A DNA stretch of 64,000 nucleotides. It comes from Mycolicibacterium sp. CBMA 234 (GTDB taxonomy: Bacteria; Actinomycetota; Actinomycetes; Mycobacteriales; Mycobacteriaceae). This document shows positions 53,705-64,000 of this stretch, one piece after another. The notes beneath the pieces are model-generated. The model was not told where the DNA came from and did no database searches. It was given only the letters and a program-made list of their open reading frames with translations. Position 1 is the first letter of the stretch. The number at the start of each line of letters is the position of its first letter. A program made the position numbers and the translations under genes. The stretch spans positions 248,001-312,000 of the forward strand of contig NZ_MPKW01000001.1 in the NCBI RefSeq assembly GCF_009729415.1. The letters run 5' to 3'.

Positions 53705-55215
53705 CAGCCGTGCACCAGCGAGAAGCCTTCCCAGGCCTGCCGTTGCTCGGCGCGTGGGTCGTACTCGATCCGCGTGTTCCGGTCGAACACCAGCACCGCA
53801 CGGTCGGCGGCGTCGTACTGTGGCCAGCCCTCGCCCGGGACACCCGTCCGGGCGAACGCGCGCCAGCGGTTCTGCACGTCATTGCTGATCCGCAGCGCCG
53901 ACTTGCGGTCCATGGCGGCAGTCAGCACCGAGCCCAACGGGGTCCGGTAGACGTCGAACACCGCTAGCAGCTCGGTGGCGTGGGTGGCGCCCAGACCCGT
54001 CCAGTGCAACGCCGGAGGCGCGTAGTCATATCGGTACGTGTACGTCGGCGCGTGCCGCATGTGCGCGCCGGCGATCTCCCACGAGGCCGTGCCGAATGCG
54101 AAGTCGCCACCGAGCTTGATGCAGGCGTCCGCCGATTGCGGGTAGCCCGGGTAAGCCCCGGTGATCCGGGCGCGCTGTTCCGCCGGGACATGCGCCAGCA
54201 CCCGCTCGATCATCGCCTCATTGGTGGGCAACAACTGCTTGAACTTGGTGAACAGGCGGCCCTCGTCGGCGTTGCTGCCGACGATCAGCGGCACCTGGTG
54301 AGCGCGTCCTTCACGGATCGCGATCACCGGATCCTCGGGAAGGAACTCGGTGCCGGACGTCGGTCCGGCGGGGAAAGCACCCGGCATGTCGACGACAGCC
54401 CCGTGGATGACGCCGTCCAACGCGGCCATGAGTTCGGCCGGGCGGGCGGCCATCAGGGCCGCGGCACCGTCGCGCTTGCTCGCCCCCAGCTGCTCGGCGA
54501 ACTGCTCAGCGAACCGGGCCGCAGCGTCCGGAGAGCGCACCATGCCGCTGGCCGGGCTCTCCGCAATCGCTTGGTGGAAAAGGCCTTTCGCCTGCGGCAC
54601 CGCCAGTAGGGTCGCGACGGCGTGGGCCCCGGCGCTCTCCCCGAAGATGGTCACGTTGTTCGGATCGCCGCCGAACACCCCGATGTTGGTCCGCACCCAC
54701 TTCAGGGCCGCCACCAGGTCACGCAGGAAGATGTTGTCGTCAAGGGGATGCTCGGCGGTGGCCAAGGTCGACACGTCGAAGCAGCCGAGCGCCCCGAGCC
54801 GGTAGTTGGCCGAGACGAAGATGCAGCCGCGCCGGGCCAGGGCAGCACCGTCGTAGATCGGGGTGGCCGAGCTGCCCATGATATAGCCGCCGCCGTGAAT
54901 GAAGAACATGACGGGCAGCGGCTCACCAGTGTGATGCTCGGGAGTCACCACGTTGAGGGTCAGACAGTCTTCACCCATCGGCTGGTACTTGCCGACGCTG
55001 AGCAATGTGAACTTGCGATCCTGCGGTGCACAGTAGGTGAACCCGTGGCAGTAGCGGACGCCCCGCCAGGGCTGCACCGGCTGCGGCGCGCGGTACCGCC
55101 ACTGGCCCATCGGCGGACGCGCGTACGGGACGGAACGCCACCGGTGCACACCGTCGCGGGTGAAACCCTCGATGGTTCCGCTGTCGATGGTCACCCGGAC
55201 AGTGCGATCGTGCAT
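53704..55215 (-). CDS. Type-B carboxylesterase/lipase
   Basis: 503 aa. N-terminal [34 protein letters not shown] and [13 protein letters not shown] (oxyanion hole), the nucleophile in [14 protein letters not shown] near residue 190, and a C-terminal catalytic His region [18 protein letters not shown] 55215 follows a TAGATACT-like -10 by a few bases, suggesting leaderless expression. A longer frame with TTG/ATG starts upstream overlaps the divergent lipoprotein gene and was not used. Substrates are probably short- to medium-chain esters. Confidence 0.87.
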   Translation of the reverse strand: MHDRTVRVTIDSGTIEGFTRDGVHRWRSVPYARPPMGQWRYRAPQPVQPWRGVRYCHGFTYCAPQDRKFTLLSVGKYQPMGEDCLTLNVVTPEHHTGEPLPVMFFIHGGGYIMGSSATPIYDGAALARRGCIFVSANYRLGALGCFDVSTLATAEHPLDDNIFLRDLVAALKWVRTNIGVFGGDPNNVTIFGESAGAHAVATLLAVPQAKGLFHQAIAESPASGMVRSPDAAARFAEQFAEQLGASKRDGAAALMAARPAELMAALDGVIHGAVVDMPGAFPAGPTSGTEFLPEDPVIAIREGRAHQVPLIVGSNADEGRLFTKFKQLLPTNEAMIERVLAHVPAEQRARITGAYPGYPQSADACIKLGGDFAFGTASWEIAGAHMRHAPTYTYRYDYAPPALHWTGLGATHATELLAVFDVYRTPLGSVLTAAMDRKSALRISNDVQNRWRAFARTGVPGEGWPQYDAADRAVLVFDRNTRIEYDPRAEQRQAWEGFSLVHG

Positions 55216-55294
55216 GACTAGACAGTATCTAAATTCTGTTGCCATCGGGGCGCCTGGGCCGCGTGTTGTGGTACCTCCGGTTACCCTGTCGGGC

Positions 55295-55993
55295 ATGCGA
55301 CTTCCGGTGGTCCTCGCGGCATGTGCCCTGGTGGCGGGTTGTTCCGCCACCGCAGACCAACACGGACAGCCCGGTGTGGCGATCTCCGAACCGTCACTCT
55401 CGGCCGCTGCGCCGTCGAGCCGTCCGTCCACGGCGGCCCCGAAGGCCGCCCCCACCACTGCGCCGCCGCCAGGTGCGCCGGTCGCTGACGTGATCGCCTG
55501 GGTGGAGGCCGGTACCCCGGTCGACGTGGCCGGATTCCATACCGCGACCCGCGACGGGGCCCCCACCAACCTCGGCGGAGACGTGGCGTTCACCACGACG
55601 TCGGGCGCAAACTGTATGACCGACAAGGGTTTTGGCGGCGCCCTCGCCTGTCTGGTGCACCTGACCGCGCCACCGCCACGGCCGGCGGACGCCTACGGGC
55701 ACTGGGTCGGCGGCTGGGTCGATTTCGAGGGCCCCACCGCCGAAGTCGGCTCGGTGCACGGTGACCCGGGTCGATTCACCAACGGCACCGGCCCGCAGCT
55801 CAAGAACGGACAGAGCCTGCGGTTCGGTGACTACCAGTGCCGGGCCGACGCCGCCGGGCCCGTCTGCGTGAACTACGCGCGGCGCACCGCGGTGCGGTTC
55901 AGCAACGACGGGATCCAAACCTTCGGCTGCCTGACTCCGGTGACCCCGGCGCCCGACGGGTTCGGGCTGAAATTCGCCTGCACCGCCACCTGA
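55295..55993 (+). CDS. Putative secreted lipoprotein
   Basis: 232 aa from ATG 55295. The signal peptide ends in a lipobox LVAGC (Cys near residue 16), followed by a Ser/Thr/Pro/Ala-rich linker of about 40 residues and a globular domain with four further cysteines (GANCMTDKGFGGALACLV, YQCRADAAGPVCVNY, FGCLTP...KFACTAT), probably disulfide-bonded. No family recognised. It is divergent from the carboxylesterase. Confidence 0.75.
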   Translation: MRLPVVLAACALVAGCSATADQHGQPGVAISEPSLSAAAPSSRPSTAAPKAAPTTAPPPGAPVADVIAWVEAGTPVDVAGFHTATRDGAPTNLGGDVAFTTTSGANCMTDKGFGGALACLVHLTAPPPRPADAYGHWVGGWVDFEGPTAEVGSVHGDPGRFTNGTGPQLKNGQSLRFGDYQCRADAAGPVCVNYARRTAVRFSNDGIQTFGCLTPVTPAPDGFGLKFACTAT

Positions 55994-56006
55994 GGCTCAC
56001 GGCCAG

Positions 56007-57809
56007 TCAGGCGGGCTCGTAGACCGTCGGGACCAGGTCCGGCGCGTACAGCGCCTCGATCTCAGAGGCGTACTTCTCGTTGACGGGGCGCCGTTTGAGC
56101 TTCATGGTCAACGTGATCTCGTCGCCGCCGGGCTCCCAGAAGGTCGGCAACACCGAGAACCGTTTGATCTGCTCGACGCGGGCCAGTTCCGTATTACCGG
56201 CGGCCACCCCCGCGGAGATCTGCGCGATCAGCTGAGGATCGGCGGCGAGTGCCTCCGGCGACGCGTCGGACAGACCCCGCTGCGCGGCATACGGACCGGC
56301 CGTCTCCGCATCGAGGACGACGAGCGCGGTGTTGTACGGCCGCGCGTCACCGATCGCCATGATCACGCCGATCAGCGGACAGGCCGCTTTGATGGCCTTC
56401 TCGATGTTGGCCGGCGACATGTTCTTCCCGGCCGCATTGATGATCAGTTCTTTCTTGCGGTCGACGATGGTCACGTAACCCTCGTCGTCGATGTGGCAGA
56501 CGTCGCCGGTGTGCAGCCAGCCGTCGGCGTCGAGAGCTTCGGCCGTCTTTGCCGGTTCCTTGCGGTAGCCCTTCATCACGAGCGGTGCGCGCACCAGGAG
56601 CTCACCGTCGTCGGCGAGCTTGCATTCGACTCCGGGTAGCGGCTTGCCGACGGTGCCGAGCTTGGTGTCGCGCGGATGGCTCACTGTGGCAATGCAACTG
56701 AGTTCTGACATGCCCCAAAGCTCAGTCAATGGAATGCCGAGTCCGACGAAGAAGCCGAGGGTCTGCTTCGGAATCGGCGCGGCCCCGGACACCGCCCACC
56801 GGACCTGATCCAGGCCGAGTCGTTCGCGCAGCTTCGACAGCACGAGGTCGTCGGCCGTCGCCCATTCTGCAGCGACGTCGTCAGGCACTGGTTGGTGAGC
56901 CAAGAGCGCGGCGGCCTTCTTGGCACCGACCGACAGGGCCCACTGCAGTGCTGCGCGCTTCATCTCGTCCGGTTCATTCGCCACCGCGAATTCGACTGCG
57001 GCCTTGAGCTTTTCCCACACCCGCGGCACTCCGCCCCAGACCGTCGGCCGGACATCGGGCAGCGCGGCGGCGACGCCGCGAGCGTCGGCCACAGTGGTGA
57101 TCTGCGTGCCGAATACCTCCTGGAAATACAGGCCCGTCATCCGGTCAGCGATGTGCGCGCTTGGCAGGTACGACGTGCCGCGGTCGCCGAATTGCACGTC
57201 GAGGACCTCGCTCACGGCGTACGCCTCGAACAGGATGTTGGTATGCGTCATTTCGACGCCCTTGGGCTTACCTGTGGTGCCGGAGGTGTAGATGAGCGTG
57301 AGGACATCGTCGGGCTGGACCGCGCGCCAGGTGGCTTCGAAATCGAAATCGTCAGGTGCGGCTGCCAGCAGATCGTCGACACTCAAGGTGCCGTCCGGGG
57401 CGCCGTCGATGCACACGATGTGTTTGATGTCTGCCCCACTGGCCCGGATGCGCTCGACGTATTGCGCCTCGCACATCACCACTTTGGTGCCGGCGTTGCC
57501 GAACACGTGCGCCAAATCGGCTGGCGGCAGGGTGTTGTACACCGAAAACGAGGTAGCGCCAACGTGTTGCGCGGCCACTTCGAGCGGATAGAACTCCACC
57601 CGATTGCTCATCATCAGCGAGACCGTGTCGCCACGCTGTACCCCGAGCCCAATCAGCCCGGCGGCGGCCGCACGCACCTGGTCGGCATATTGCGCCCAGG
57701 TCATGGTCTGGGTTCCGCCCGGGGTTCGCACTGCGATTGCGTCGGGGTCGACCGACGCAGTCATTTGGAACGCTTCACACAAAGTGGCCGGACGGTGCGC
57801 GGCGAGCAT
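56007..57809 (-). CDS. fadD11: Long-chain fatty acid-CoA ligase (FadD11-like)
   Basis: 600 aa from ATG 57809 (AGGAAGG upstream). The AMP-binding motif LIYTSGTTGKPKGVEMTH lies near residue 185, WGMSELSCIATV is the adenylate-binding segment, and DGWLHTGDVCHIDDEGYVTIVDRKKELIINAAGKNMSP is the hinge/C-terminal motif of acyl-CoA synthetases. It activates fatty acids to acyl-CoA through acyl-AMP. The symbol rests on similarity and on its location near dnaE1, as in M. tuberculosis. Confidence 0.83.
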   Translation of the reverse strand: MLAAHRPATLCEAFQMTASVDPDAIAVRTPGGTQTMTWAQYADQVRAAAAGLIGLGVQRGDTVSLMMSNRVEFYPLEVAAQHVGATSFSVYNTLPPADLAHVFGNAGTKVVMCEAQYVERIRASGADIKHIVCIDGAPDGTLSVDDLLAAAPDDFDFEATWRAVQPDDVLTLIYTSGTTGKPKGVEMTHTNILFEAYAVSEVLDVQFGDRGTSYLPSAHIADRMTGLYFQEVFGTQITTVADARGVAAALPDVRPTVWGGVPRVWEKLKAAVEFAVANEPDEMKRAALQWALSVGAKKAAALLAHQPVPDDVAAEWATADDLVLSKLRERLGLDQVRWAVSGAAPIPKQTLGFFVGLGIPLTELWGMSELSCIATVSHPRDTKLGTVGKPLPGVECKLADDGELLVRAPLVMKGYRKEPAKTAEALDADGWLHTGDVCHIDDEGYVTIVDRKKELIINAAGKNMSPANIEKAIKAACPLIGVIMAIGDARPYNTALVVLDAETAGPYAAQRGLSDASPEALAADPQLIAQISAGVAAGNTELARVEQIKRFSVLPTFWEPGGDEITLTMKLKRRPVNEKYASEIEALYAPDLVPTVYEPA

Positions 57810-58000
57810 TCGGGAACCCTTCCTGGTCGGCGTCACGATCGAAGCACAAACCTGGACTGCAGTTGCCGTGGTTGGCAAATCTGAATGAACGCGGTATCTG
57901 ACGGCGGCGTCACCGCTGCGCGGTCCCTGCGCGAAATCCTCAGCGCGCTAAACATTTTCGGTCAGATGTTCAGCCCGAGCGTAGGCGTATTGTCGGCACG

Positions 58001-58834
58001 ATGGGAATATCCGTGACATCGCTGACGCCCGTGGAACAAACCGCCCTGCTGACCGTGTACGCCCGGGCGCTGGACAACCGGGTCGCACGCTCGATACTTG
58101 ACGACACGTGGGCGGAATCGGTCGTGGCTGCGATCGACTATGACTTCGCCGGGCTCGGAGTTCAGACCAGCGTCACCTGCCAGACCTCACTGCGCGCCAA
58201 GATGCTCGACGACCGGGTACGCGCATTCACGGCATCGAATCCAGATGCCGTCGTGGTCGACCTGGGTGGCGGCCTGGACAGCGGCTACTACCGGGTTTCC
58301 CCGCCGCCGACGGTCGACTGGTACACCGTGGATTTGCCGGCCATCTCGGCCGTACGCGATCAGGTGTTGCCCGCGAGTCCGCACTCGCACACGGTGGTGG
58401 CATCGGTTGCTGAATCAGATTGGGCCGAGGCGATTCCCGCCGACCGTTCCACCATTCTCGTCGCGGATGGACTGTTCGCATTTCTGGCCGAGCCGGTGAT
58501 TGCCGGTGCCTTCCGCAGCATCACCGAGCATTTCCACAGCGGCGAGCTTGCGTTCAACGACTACGGGCGGTTCGGACCGCTGAGCCTGGCCGCCTTCAAG
58601 TATCTTCCGCAGAAGATGTTCAAAGACGTTGGGAGCCAACTGGGTTACGCCGGCTTCAAGGACGCCCGGCACCCGCTGACCTGGAATCTACGACTGCAGC
58701 TTGTCGAAGAAGCCAGTCTTTCTCACCAACCCGAGGTCGACTTGTTCCCCGCCGCATTGCGGATTGCCACGCGGCTGACGGGACTCACCAAGGCCGGCGC
58801 CCGGAAGGCGCGAATTCTGCGCTATCGCTTCTGA
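58001..58834 (+). CDS. SAM-dependent O-methyltransferase-like protein (LCM/TcmP family)
   Basis: 277 aa. VVVDLGGGLDSGYYRV (SAM-binding glycine motif near residue 88), WYTVDLPAISAVRDQVLP and ILVADGLFAFLAEP are typical of the leucine carboxyl methyltransferase/TcmP-type family, abundant in mycobacteria. ATG 58001 is preceded by a TATTGT-like -10 a few bases upstream, so it may be leaderless. It ends 20 bases before the convergent dnaE1 stop. Confidence 0.82.
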   Translation: MGISVTSLTPVEQTALLTVYARALDNRVARSILDDTWAESVVAAIDYDFAGLGVQTSVTCQTSLRAKMLDDRVRAFTASNPDAVVVDLGGGLDSGYYRVSPPPTVDWYTVDLPAISAVRDQVLPASPHSHTVVASVAESDWAEAIPADRSTILVADGLFAFLAEPVIAGAFRSITEHFHSGELAFNDYGRFGPLSLAAFKYLPQKMFKDVGSQLGYAGFKDARHPLTWNLRLQLVEEASLSHQPEVDLFPAALRIATRLTGLTKAGARKARILRYRF

Positions 58835-58854
58835 ATTCGACGCCGCCGGCGGAA

Positions 58855-61800
58855 CTACCCCAGGCAGCCGGGGCCCAGCAGTGCCTTCAAGTCGCCCATC
58901 AACGCCGACGACGGTGTCACGCGCAGCGTCTGATCCAGCTCCAATGTGGTGATGCGGTCGCCACTGATCAACCGCAGATGCACCTGCGAGGTACCCGGGT
59001 GGTGGGTCAGCACCTGCTTGAGCGCACTGACCTTTTCCGGCGTGCACTGCCGGGTCGGCAAGCTCACCGCGAGCGGACGGTCCGCCTGGGCATTCGAAAA
59101 GTCCGGCACCACAAGGTCACTGGCGAAGATGGACACCCGCTCATCTTCGACCCGGGCCCTACCACTGACCAGCACGATGGCGTCGTCCATGATGTCGGCA
59201 CCGAACACGGCGTAGGTCTTCGGGAAGAAGTTCACCGTGACCGAACCATTGAGATCTTCCAATTGCGCTGAGGCCCAGGGCAATCCCTGCTTGTTGACCC
59301 GTCGCACTACGCCCGCCAGAATGCCGCCGATGCGGACCTGGGAGTCGTTGGCGACAGCGCCCTCGAGGATGGCCGGAATCTGGGTATCCACCTGCGCATT
59401 GAGCAGGTGGACGACACCGTTGAGCGGATGGTCGGAAACGTACAGGCCCAGCATCTCGCGCTCCAGGGCGAGCTTGTGCTTGTTGTCCCACTCATCCTCG
59501 GGCACCCTGATGGTGAACGCCGACTCTCCGGCGTCGCCGCCACCGGCGTCGCCGAACAAGTCGAACTGCCCCATGGCCTCGGCCTTTTTGGTCCCCAGCA
59601 CCGAGTCGACAGCGTCCGCGTGGATCAGGAACAACCCCTTGCGGGCATGATCCAGCGAATCGAAAGCGCCTGCCTTGACCAGAGATTCGGTGACCCGCTT
59701 GTTGCAGGCGGTGATGTCGATCTTGCTGAGGTAGTCGGAGAAATCGGTGTACTTCCCCTTCTCGGTGCGGCCCGCGATGATGGACTGCACCACGTTGGCG
59801 CCGACGTTGCGCACGCCGCCCAGCCCGTAGCGGATGTCCTTGCCGACCGAGGCGAAGTTGTGCACCGACTCGTTGACATCCGGCGGCAGCACCGTAATTC
59901 CCAGACGGCGGCAATCCGCCAGGTACACCGCGGCCTTGTCCTTGTCGTCACCAACCGAGGTGAGTAGACCTGCCATGTACTCGGCCGGATAGTTGGCCTT
60001 GAGATAGGCGGTCCAGAACGACACCAGGCCGTACCCGGCAGCGTGCGACTTGTTGAACGCGTAGCCGGCGAACGGCAGCACGGTGTCCCACAATGCGGTA
60101 ATCGCCGCCTGCGAGAAGCCGTTTTGCTTCATGCCGTCGGCGAATCCGCCGTAGGCCTCGTCGAGGATTTCCTTCTTTTTCTTACCCATCGCGCGACGCA
60201 GCAGGTCTGCTTGGCCGAGCGAGTATCCCGCGACCTTCTGCGCGATGTGCATGATCTGTTCTTGGTAAACGATCAAACCGTAAGTCTCAGAAAGAATGTC
60301 ACGCAGCGGCTCTTCGAGCTCCGGGTGGATGGGCTTGATCGCTTGCAGCCCGTTCTTTCTCTTCGCGTAGTCGGTATGCGCATCCACACCCATCGGACCC
60401 GGCCGGTACAACGCCAGGACCGCCACGATGTCCTCAAAGCCGGTCGGCCGCATCAGTTTCAGCAGATCGCGCATCGCGGACCCGTCGAGCTGGAACACCC
60501 CCAGCGTGTCGCCGCGCGCCAGCAGCTCGTAGGTGTTCAGGTCATCCAGACCCAGGTGATCGAGATCGAGATCGATGCCGCGGTTGGCCTTGATGTTCTC
60601 CAGCGCGTCACCGATGACGGTGAGGTTGCGCAGACCGAGGAAATCCATCTTCAACAGGCCGATGGCCTCACACGACGGGTAGTCCCAGCCGGTGATGATG
60701 GCGCCGTCCTGGGCGCGCTTCCACATCGGGATCGCATCGATCAGCGGCTCGGAGCTCATGATCACCGCGCAGGCGTGCACGCCCGCGTTACGGACCAGAC
60801 CCTCCAGGCCCCGTGCGGTCTCGTAGATGGTGCGCACGTCGGGGTCCGTGTCGATCAGCGCACGGACCTCGGTGGCTTCCTTGTACCGCTCGTGGGTGGG
60901 GTCGGTGATCCCCGCCACCGAGATGTCCTTGGCCATGATCGGCGGCGGCAGCGCCTTGGTGATCCGGTCGGCGATGGCAAAGCCCGGCTGCCCGTAGTGA
61001 ACGCGAGCCGAATCCTTCAGTGCTGCTTTGGTTTTAATGGTACCGAAGGTGATGACCTGGGCGACGCGGTCACTGCCCCACTTCTCGCTGGCGTAGCGCA
61101 CCATCTCACCGCGGCGACGATCGTCGAAGTCGATATCGATATCGGGCATCGACACGCGCTCGGGATTGAGGAAGCGCTCGAACAGCAGACCGTGCGGGAT
61201 GGGGTCGATATTGGTGATGCCCATCGCCCATGCGACCAGCGAACCTGCTGCCGAACCTCGGCCCGGGCCTACCCAGATACCGACTTCGCGAGCATGGGTG
61301 ATGAGGTCGCCGACGACGAGAAAGTACGCCGGGAAACCCATCTGCACGATGACGCTGATCTCGTAGTCAGCACGGTCGAGGTACTCCTGAGGCGGGCCGC
61401 TCGGGAAGCGCCGGTCTAGGCCACGCAACACTTCTTTGCGCAGCCAAGTGTCCTGCGTCTCGCCCTCGGGTACCGGGAAGATCGGCATCCGGTCGTGGAA
61501 CTTCCAGACATCGGCGTAGGACTCGACGCGCTCGGCGATCAGCAGCGTCGAGTCGCAGGCACCGGGTACCTGGTGATCCCACATGGCACGCATGTCCGCG
61601 GCCGACTTGAGGTAGTAGCCGTCACCGTCAAACTTGAACCGTGTCGGGTCGGACAGCGTCTTGCCGGTCTGGATACACAGCAGCGCCTCGTGGTTGTGCG
61701 AGGCCTCGCGCGTGACGTAGTGGCAGTCGTTGGTGGCCAACGGCGGGATGCCCAACTTCTTGCCGACGTCCAGCAGTCCTTCGCGGACCCGGCGTTCGAT

Positions 61801-62385
61801 ATCGATGCCGTGGTCCATCAGCTCCAGGAAGAAGTTCTCCTTGCCGAAGATTTCCTGCCACTTGGCGGCGGCTTCGATCGCTTCGGCCTCGTGGCCCAGC
61901 CGCAGGCGCGTCTGCACCTCACCCGACGGGCAGCCGGTGGTGGCGATGATGCCGGCGGAATGCTCGGCGATGATCTCCGCGTCCATGCGCGACCACTTGC
62001 CGAGCTGGCCCTCGAACGAGGCCAGCGACGACAGCTTGAACAGATTGCGCAGGCCGGTCGCGTTCTCCGCGACCATCGTCATGTGGGTGTACGAACCACT
62101 ACCCGAGACGTCGTCACTCTTCTGGCTCGGGTCACCCCAGGTGACACGCTTGGTGTTGAAGCGGGACGCGGGCGCGATGTACGCCTCGATACCGATGATG
62201 GGCTTGATGCCCTCTTTGGTGGCGACGTTGTAGAACTCGCTGGCGCCGAACATGTTTCCGTGGTCGGTCATGCCGATGGCAGGCATCTCGAGACGCTGCG
62301 CCTCGGCGATCATGGGCTTGACCTTCGCGGCACCGTCCAGCATCGAGTACTCGGTGTGATTGTGGAGGTGCACGAACTGGCTCAT
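58855..62385 (-). CDS. dnaE1: Replicative DNA polymerase III alpha subunit DnaE1
   Basis: 1176 aa. The N-terminal PHP domain [19 protein letters not shown]...GMTDHGN has the metal-binding residues expected of the mycobacterial proofreading PHP exonuclease. The polymerase palm includes [18 protein letters not shown] with the catalytic aspartates near residue 415-419. Fingers/thumb and an OB-fold region follow ([29 protein letters not shown] near 1005). Essential replicase; full length for the family. Confidence 0.97.
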   Translation of the reverse strand: MSQFVHLHNHTEYSMLDGAAKVKPMIAEAQRLEMPAIGMTDHGNMFGASEFYNVATKEGIKPIIGIEAYIAPASRFNTKRVTWGDPSQKSDDVSGSGSYTHMTMVAENATGLRNLFKLSSLASFEGQLGKWSRMDAEIIAEHSAGIIATTGCPSGEVQTRLRLGHEAEAIEAAAKWQEIFGKENFFLELMDHGIDIERRVREGLLDVGKKLGIPPLATNDCHYVTREASHNHEALLCIQTGKTLSDPTRFKFDGDGYYLKSAADMRAMWDHQVPGACDSTLLIAERVESYADVWKFHDRMPIFPVPEGETQDTWLRKEVLRGLDRRFPSGPPQEYLDRADYEISVIVQMGFPAYFLVVGDLITHAREVGIWVGPGRGSAAGSLVAWAMGITNIDPIPHGLLFERFLNPERVSMPDIDIDFDDRRRGEMVRYASEKWGSDRVAQVITFGTIKTKAALKDSARVHYGQPGFAIADRITKALPPPIMAKDISVAGITDPTHERYKEATEVRALIDTDPDVRTIYETARGLEGLVRNAGVHACAVIMSSEPLIDAIPMWKRAQDGAIITGWDYPSCEAIGLLKMDFLGLRNLTVIGDALENIKANRGIDLDLDHLGLDDLNTYELLARGDTLGVFQLDGSAMRDLLKLMRPTGFEDIVAVLALYRPGPMGVDAHTDYAKRKNGLQAIKPIHPELEEPLRDILSETYGLIVYQEQIMHIAQKVAGYSLGQADLLRRAMGKKKKEILDEAYGGFADGMKQNGFSQAAITALWDTVLPFAGYAFNKSHAAGYGLVSFWTAYLKANYPAEYMAGLLTSVGDDKDKAAVYLADCRRLGITVLPPDVNESVHNFASVGKDIRYGLGGVRNVGANVVQSIIAGRTEKGKYTDFSDYLSKIDITACNKRVTESLVKAGAFDSLDHARKGLFLIHADAVDSVLGTKKAEAMGQFDLFGDAGGGDAGESAFTIRVPEDEWDNKHKLALEREMLGLYVSDHPLNGVVHLLNAQVDTQIPAILEGAVANDSQVRIGGILAGVVRRVNKQGLPWASAQLEDLNGSVTVNFFPKTYAVFGADIMDDAIVLVSGRARVEDERVSIFASDLVVPDFSNAQADRPLAVSLPTRQCTPEKVSALKQVLTHHPGTSQVHLRLISGDRITTLELDQTLRVTPSSALMGDLKALLGPGCLG

Positions 62386-62452
62386 AGGGCTGCCAGTCTA
62401 AGACGGGCCACCGACACGGTTCGGCGTGTCGGGTGCTGTGTCGCCGGGACGA

Positions 62453-63151
62453 CTACGACGACGCCGCGGCGCCCGCGTGGACGCGCACTTCGGCGGCGTC
62501 ACCATCTGGTGCCACAGGAGTTACCAGCAACCCCTTGGACAACATATTTTGGAGTTGCTTAGTTACCGCTTCGACGCGATCACCGTCGGCCACGAGGCCG
62601 GCGTAGAAACCCAGCCCCCAGACCAAGGTGTACAGCAGGTCGGCGACGGGAGCGACCGCCGATTCCGCCGGCAGTTCGCCCCGCGCGATGGCGTCGCGGA
62701 CGGCCTGGTCCAGGAATTTGCGGACGGAGGCCTTCGCGTCGTGCCTGGGAGCCGGCAGCCGATCGGCCTCGAGGTACGAACTGACCAGCAGCGCCACGCT
62801 CTCCGGGTCATGGACGCCGGCGCCGCGAAACTCCGCAATAAGTACCGAGACCTGCCCTGGAAGCGTCGATTCGGCACCCGCACGCGCAATACAGAGATCG
62901 ATGGTCGTGGCGATCTCGTTCAGCAGACAGTGATAGATGTCCTCGCGGGTTTGAAAGTGATAGTGCAGCGTGGGGCGGCTCAGCCCAGCGATCTCCGCGA
63001 TCGCCTGGATAGTGGTGGCGTGGTAGCCACGGACCGCGATGACCTCACGCGCAGCATCCAAGATGCGGGCGCGGGTCTGAGCCGAATCAGTACCGGCCGG
63101 ACGGCCCCGGCGCCGCGCTGCCTTCACCGGGAGAACATCGAGATGCACCAT
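62453..63151 (-). CDS. TetR-family transcriptional regulator
   Basis: 232 aa from ATG 63151 with GAGGA upstream; a GTG at 63166 is less well placed. HTH at about 20-70: RARILDAAREVIAVRGYHATTIQAIAEIAGLSRPTLHYHFQTREDIYH. The C-terminal ligand-binding domain contains DLLYTLVWGLGFYAGLV. It lies between dnaE1 and a DrrA-like ABC ATPase transcribed away from it, so it may control the transporter. Confidence 0.9.
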   Translation of the reverse strand: MVHLDVLPVKAARRRGRPAGTDSAQTRARILDAAREVIAVRGYHATTIQAIAEIAGLSRPTLHYHFQTREDIYHCLLNEIATTIDLCIARAGAESTLPGQVSVLIAEFRGAGVHDPESVALLVSSYLEADRLPAPRHDAKASVRKFLDQAVRDAIARGELPAESAVAPVADLLYTLVWGLGFYAGLVADGDRVEAVTKQLQNMLSKGLLVTPVAPDGDAAEVRVHAGAAASS

Positions 63152-63518
63152 GCCAAGTCCTCGCACACGGAAGGGATATTTACGAATTCAGCAAACTCTA
63201 AGACATAGCTGGAACATGGTCAACAGCAACCCCGCGAACGCCGCTGCGGTTTGCCTGGCAGGATTGCCTGGATCGCGGAATTCAGCCCGGCGACCGGCTC
63301 AGATGGCCCTACCGCCATCGCTCGATCAATGCCAGGGTTAGCTGCGGATCCGACCCGACAATTCGTTTGCCCGGAAAATTGTCGCCAATGCAGAGTTCGG
63401 GCAACCGATGGCCGTATGTAGGCACCGGATATTCAGCGCGCCGTGGTGATGTGGTCCACATCGCGGCGTGCGCAAGGCGAATTGAATGCGCTGTCGACCT
63501 CTGCAAGAGTATGAATCC
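63152..63518. other. Divergent intergenic region between TetR and ABC transporter genes
   Basis: About 367 bases, with no convincing gene on either strand. It should carry the promoters of both flanking genes. An AT-rich stretch near 63165-63200 probably belongs to the TetR promoter, and GAGTAT at 63507-63512 could be a -10 giving a leaderless GTG start for the transporter gene. No clear operator palindrome was found. Confidence 0.45.
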
Positions 63519-64000
63519 GTGATTGAGCTCATTAACGTCGCCAAAACCTTTGGCGGGTCGGTCCCCGCACTCCGCGACGTGAGCTTTTCCGTTCCCACCG
63601 GCTCGGTGCTGGGGTTGCTGGGACACAACGGTGCCGGGAAGACCACAACGGTCAAAATCCTGTCCACATTGCTCAAACCGACGTCGGGACAAGCGATTGT
63701 CGCCGGCTACGACGTGGCCCGCGAACCAGCCAAGGTGCGGCAGAGTATCGGCGTCACCGGCCAGGATGCGGCGCTGGACCCGAGGCTGACAGGCCGAGAG
63801 AACTTGGTGCTCTTTGGGCGCCTCCGCGGCCTGCGGCGCAGTGAGGCCCGCAACCGAGCTGACGAATTGATCTCCCAGTTCGACATGGCGCACGCCGCCG
63901 ACCGTCAGGTCAGCAGTTATTCCGGCGGCATGCGCCGGCGCATCGATATTGCGGTGTCCCTGGTTGTGCAGCCGAAGGTGCTGTTCCTCGATGAGCCGAC
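63519..64000 (+). CDS. ABC transporter ATP-binding protein, DrrA/ABC-2 type (3' end cut by window edge)
   Basis: The first ~160 codons read in frame from GTG 63519: MIELINVAKTFGGSVPALRD. Walker A is GHNGAGKTTT near residue 38, the Q-loop VTGQDAALD, the ABC signature SSYSGGMRRRIDIA near residue 132, and Walker B VLFLDEP at the window edge. ATGs just upstream are out of frame, so GTG is the start. Daunorubicin-resistance-type exporters of this class usually have an ABC-2 permease gene next. Confidence 0.9.
   Translation, partial: MIELINVAKTFGGSVPALRDVSFSVPTGSVLGLLGHNGAGKTTTVKILSTLLKPTSGQAIVAGYDVAREPAKVRQSIGVTGQDAALDPRLTGRENLVLFGRLRGLRRSEARNRADELISQFDMAHAADRQVSSYSGGMRRRIDIAVSLVVQPKVLFLDEP

Noticed and set aside
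53704..55626. N-terminally extended carboxylesterase starting at TTG 55626
   Set aside because: It would overlap the divergent lipoprotein gene for over 300 bases; ATG 55215 begins right at the conserved domain and has a -10 upstream.
63309..63893. 194-codon minus-strand frame at the right end
   Set aside because: Antisense to the ABC ATPase gene, which carries Walker A, signature and Walker B motifs.

Overview
The window is GC-rich actinobacterial DNA and most likely chromosomal sequence from a rapidly growing Mycobacterium (Mycolicibacterium-like). Evidence: a mycobacterial-type dnaE1 next to a fadD11-like acyl-CoA ligase, frequent GTG starts, several probable leaderless genes, and pervasive ATGA/GTGA overlaps. 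This assignment is inferred from gene content; no genome search was possible.

Layout. 1-17964 is catabolic and regulatory: a zinc alcohol dehydrogenase (cut by the left edge) coupled to a luciferase-like flavin monooxygenase, a TetR and a PucR regulator, mmsA plus a class III aminotransferase (a beta-alanine / malonate-semialdehyde type pathway), lutABC, an epoxide hydrolase, a DadA-like amine oxidoreductase divergent from a second PucR regulator, an NCS1 nucleobase permease with a DMT exporter, and a PHBH-type FAD monooxygenase.

18381-49806 is an accessory island encoding what looks like a complete extracellular contractile injection system (eCIS, phage-tail-like, PVC/Afp-related). The rightward structural operon (26757-48412) carries sheath, inner tube, T4 gp26-like hub chaperone, a Pro-rich linker protein, Pvc16-type terminator (DUF4255), AAA+ ATPase, a small conserved protein, CIS_tube/LysM adaptors, gp27-like hub, gpV spike, PAAR-like tip, gp25 wedge, two gpJ-like baseplate proteins, a gpI-like protein with a beta-rich extension, and a large DUF6519/beta-helix protein. 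A divergent leftward cluster (18381-26561) encodes three DUF4157 (eCIS core domain) putative cargo proteins. They share an N-terminal M-F-A-x-x-V-A-x-[ST]-Q signature and carry three different candidate toxin modules: a caspase/DUF4347-like module, a cytidine-deaminase-like module (HAE...PCxxC) and a gluzincin metallopeptidase with a peptidoglycan-binding-like domain. A 171-aa protein of unknown function sits between two of them (possible immunity protein or adaptor).

The promoter region between the two arms contains three perfect GTTGACGCT repeats, plus a fourth degenerate copy, at exact 11-bp spacing upstream of a TACCTT -10 element. This is the architecture of SARP (BTAD-domain activator) binding sites, and a SARP/BTAD regulator gene lies at the right end of the island (48961-49806). 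The proposed system is therefore a SARP-controlled mycobacterial eCIS with a divergent multi-effector arsenal. No tape-measure protein and only one tube paralogue were recognised. A strong hairpin and a tRNA-3'-end-like remnant lie at the right end of the structural operon.

50217-64000 is ordinary chromosome again: TesB-like thioesterase and divergent LysR, a beta-lactamase-related serine hydrolase, an RDD protein, carboxylesterase plus YnfA-like protein, a lipoprotein, fadD11-like ligase, an O-methyltransferase-like protein, dnaE1, a TetR regulator and the start of a DrrA-like ABC ATPase cut by the right edge.
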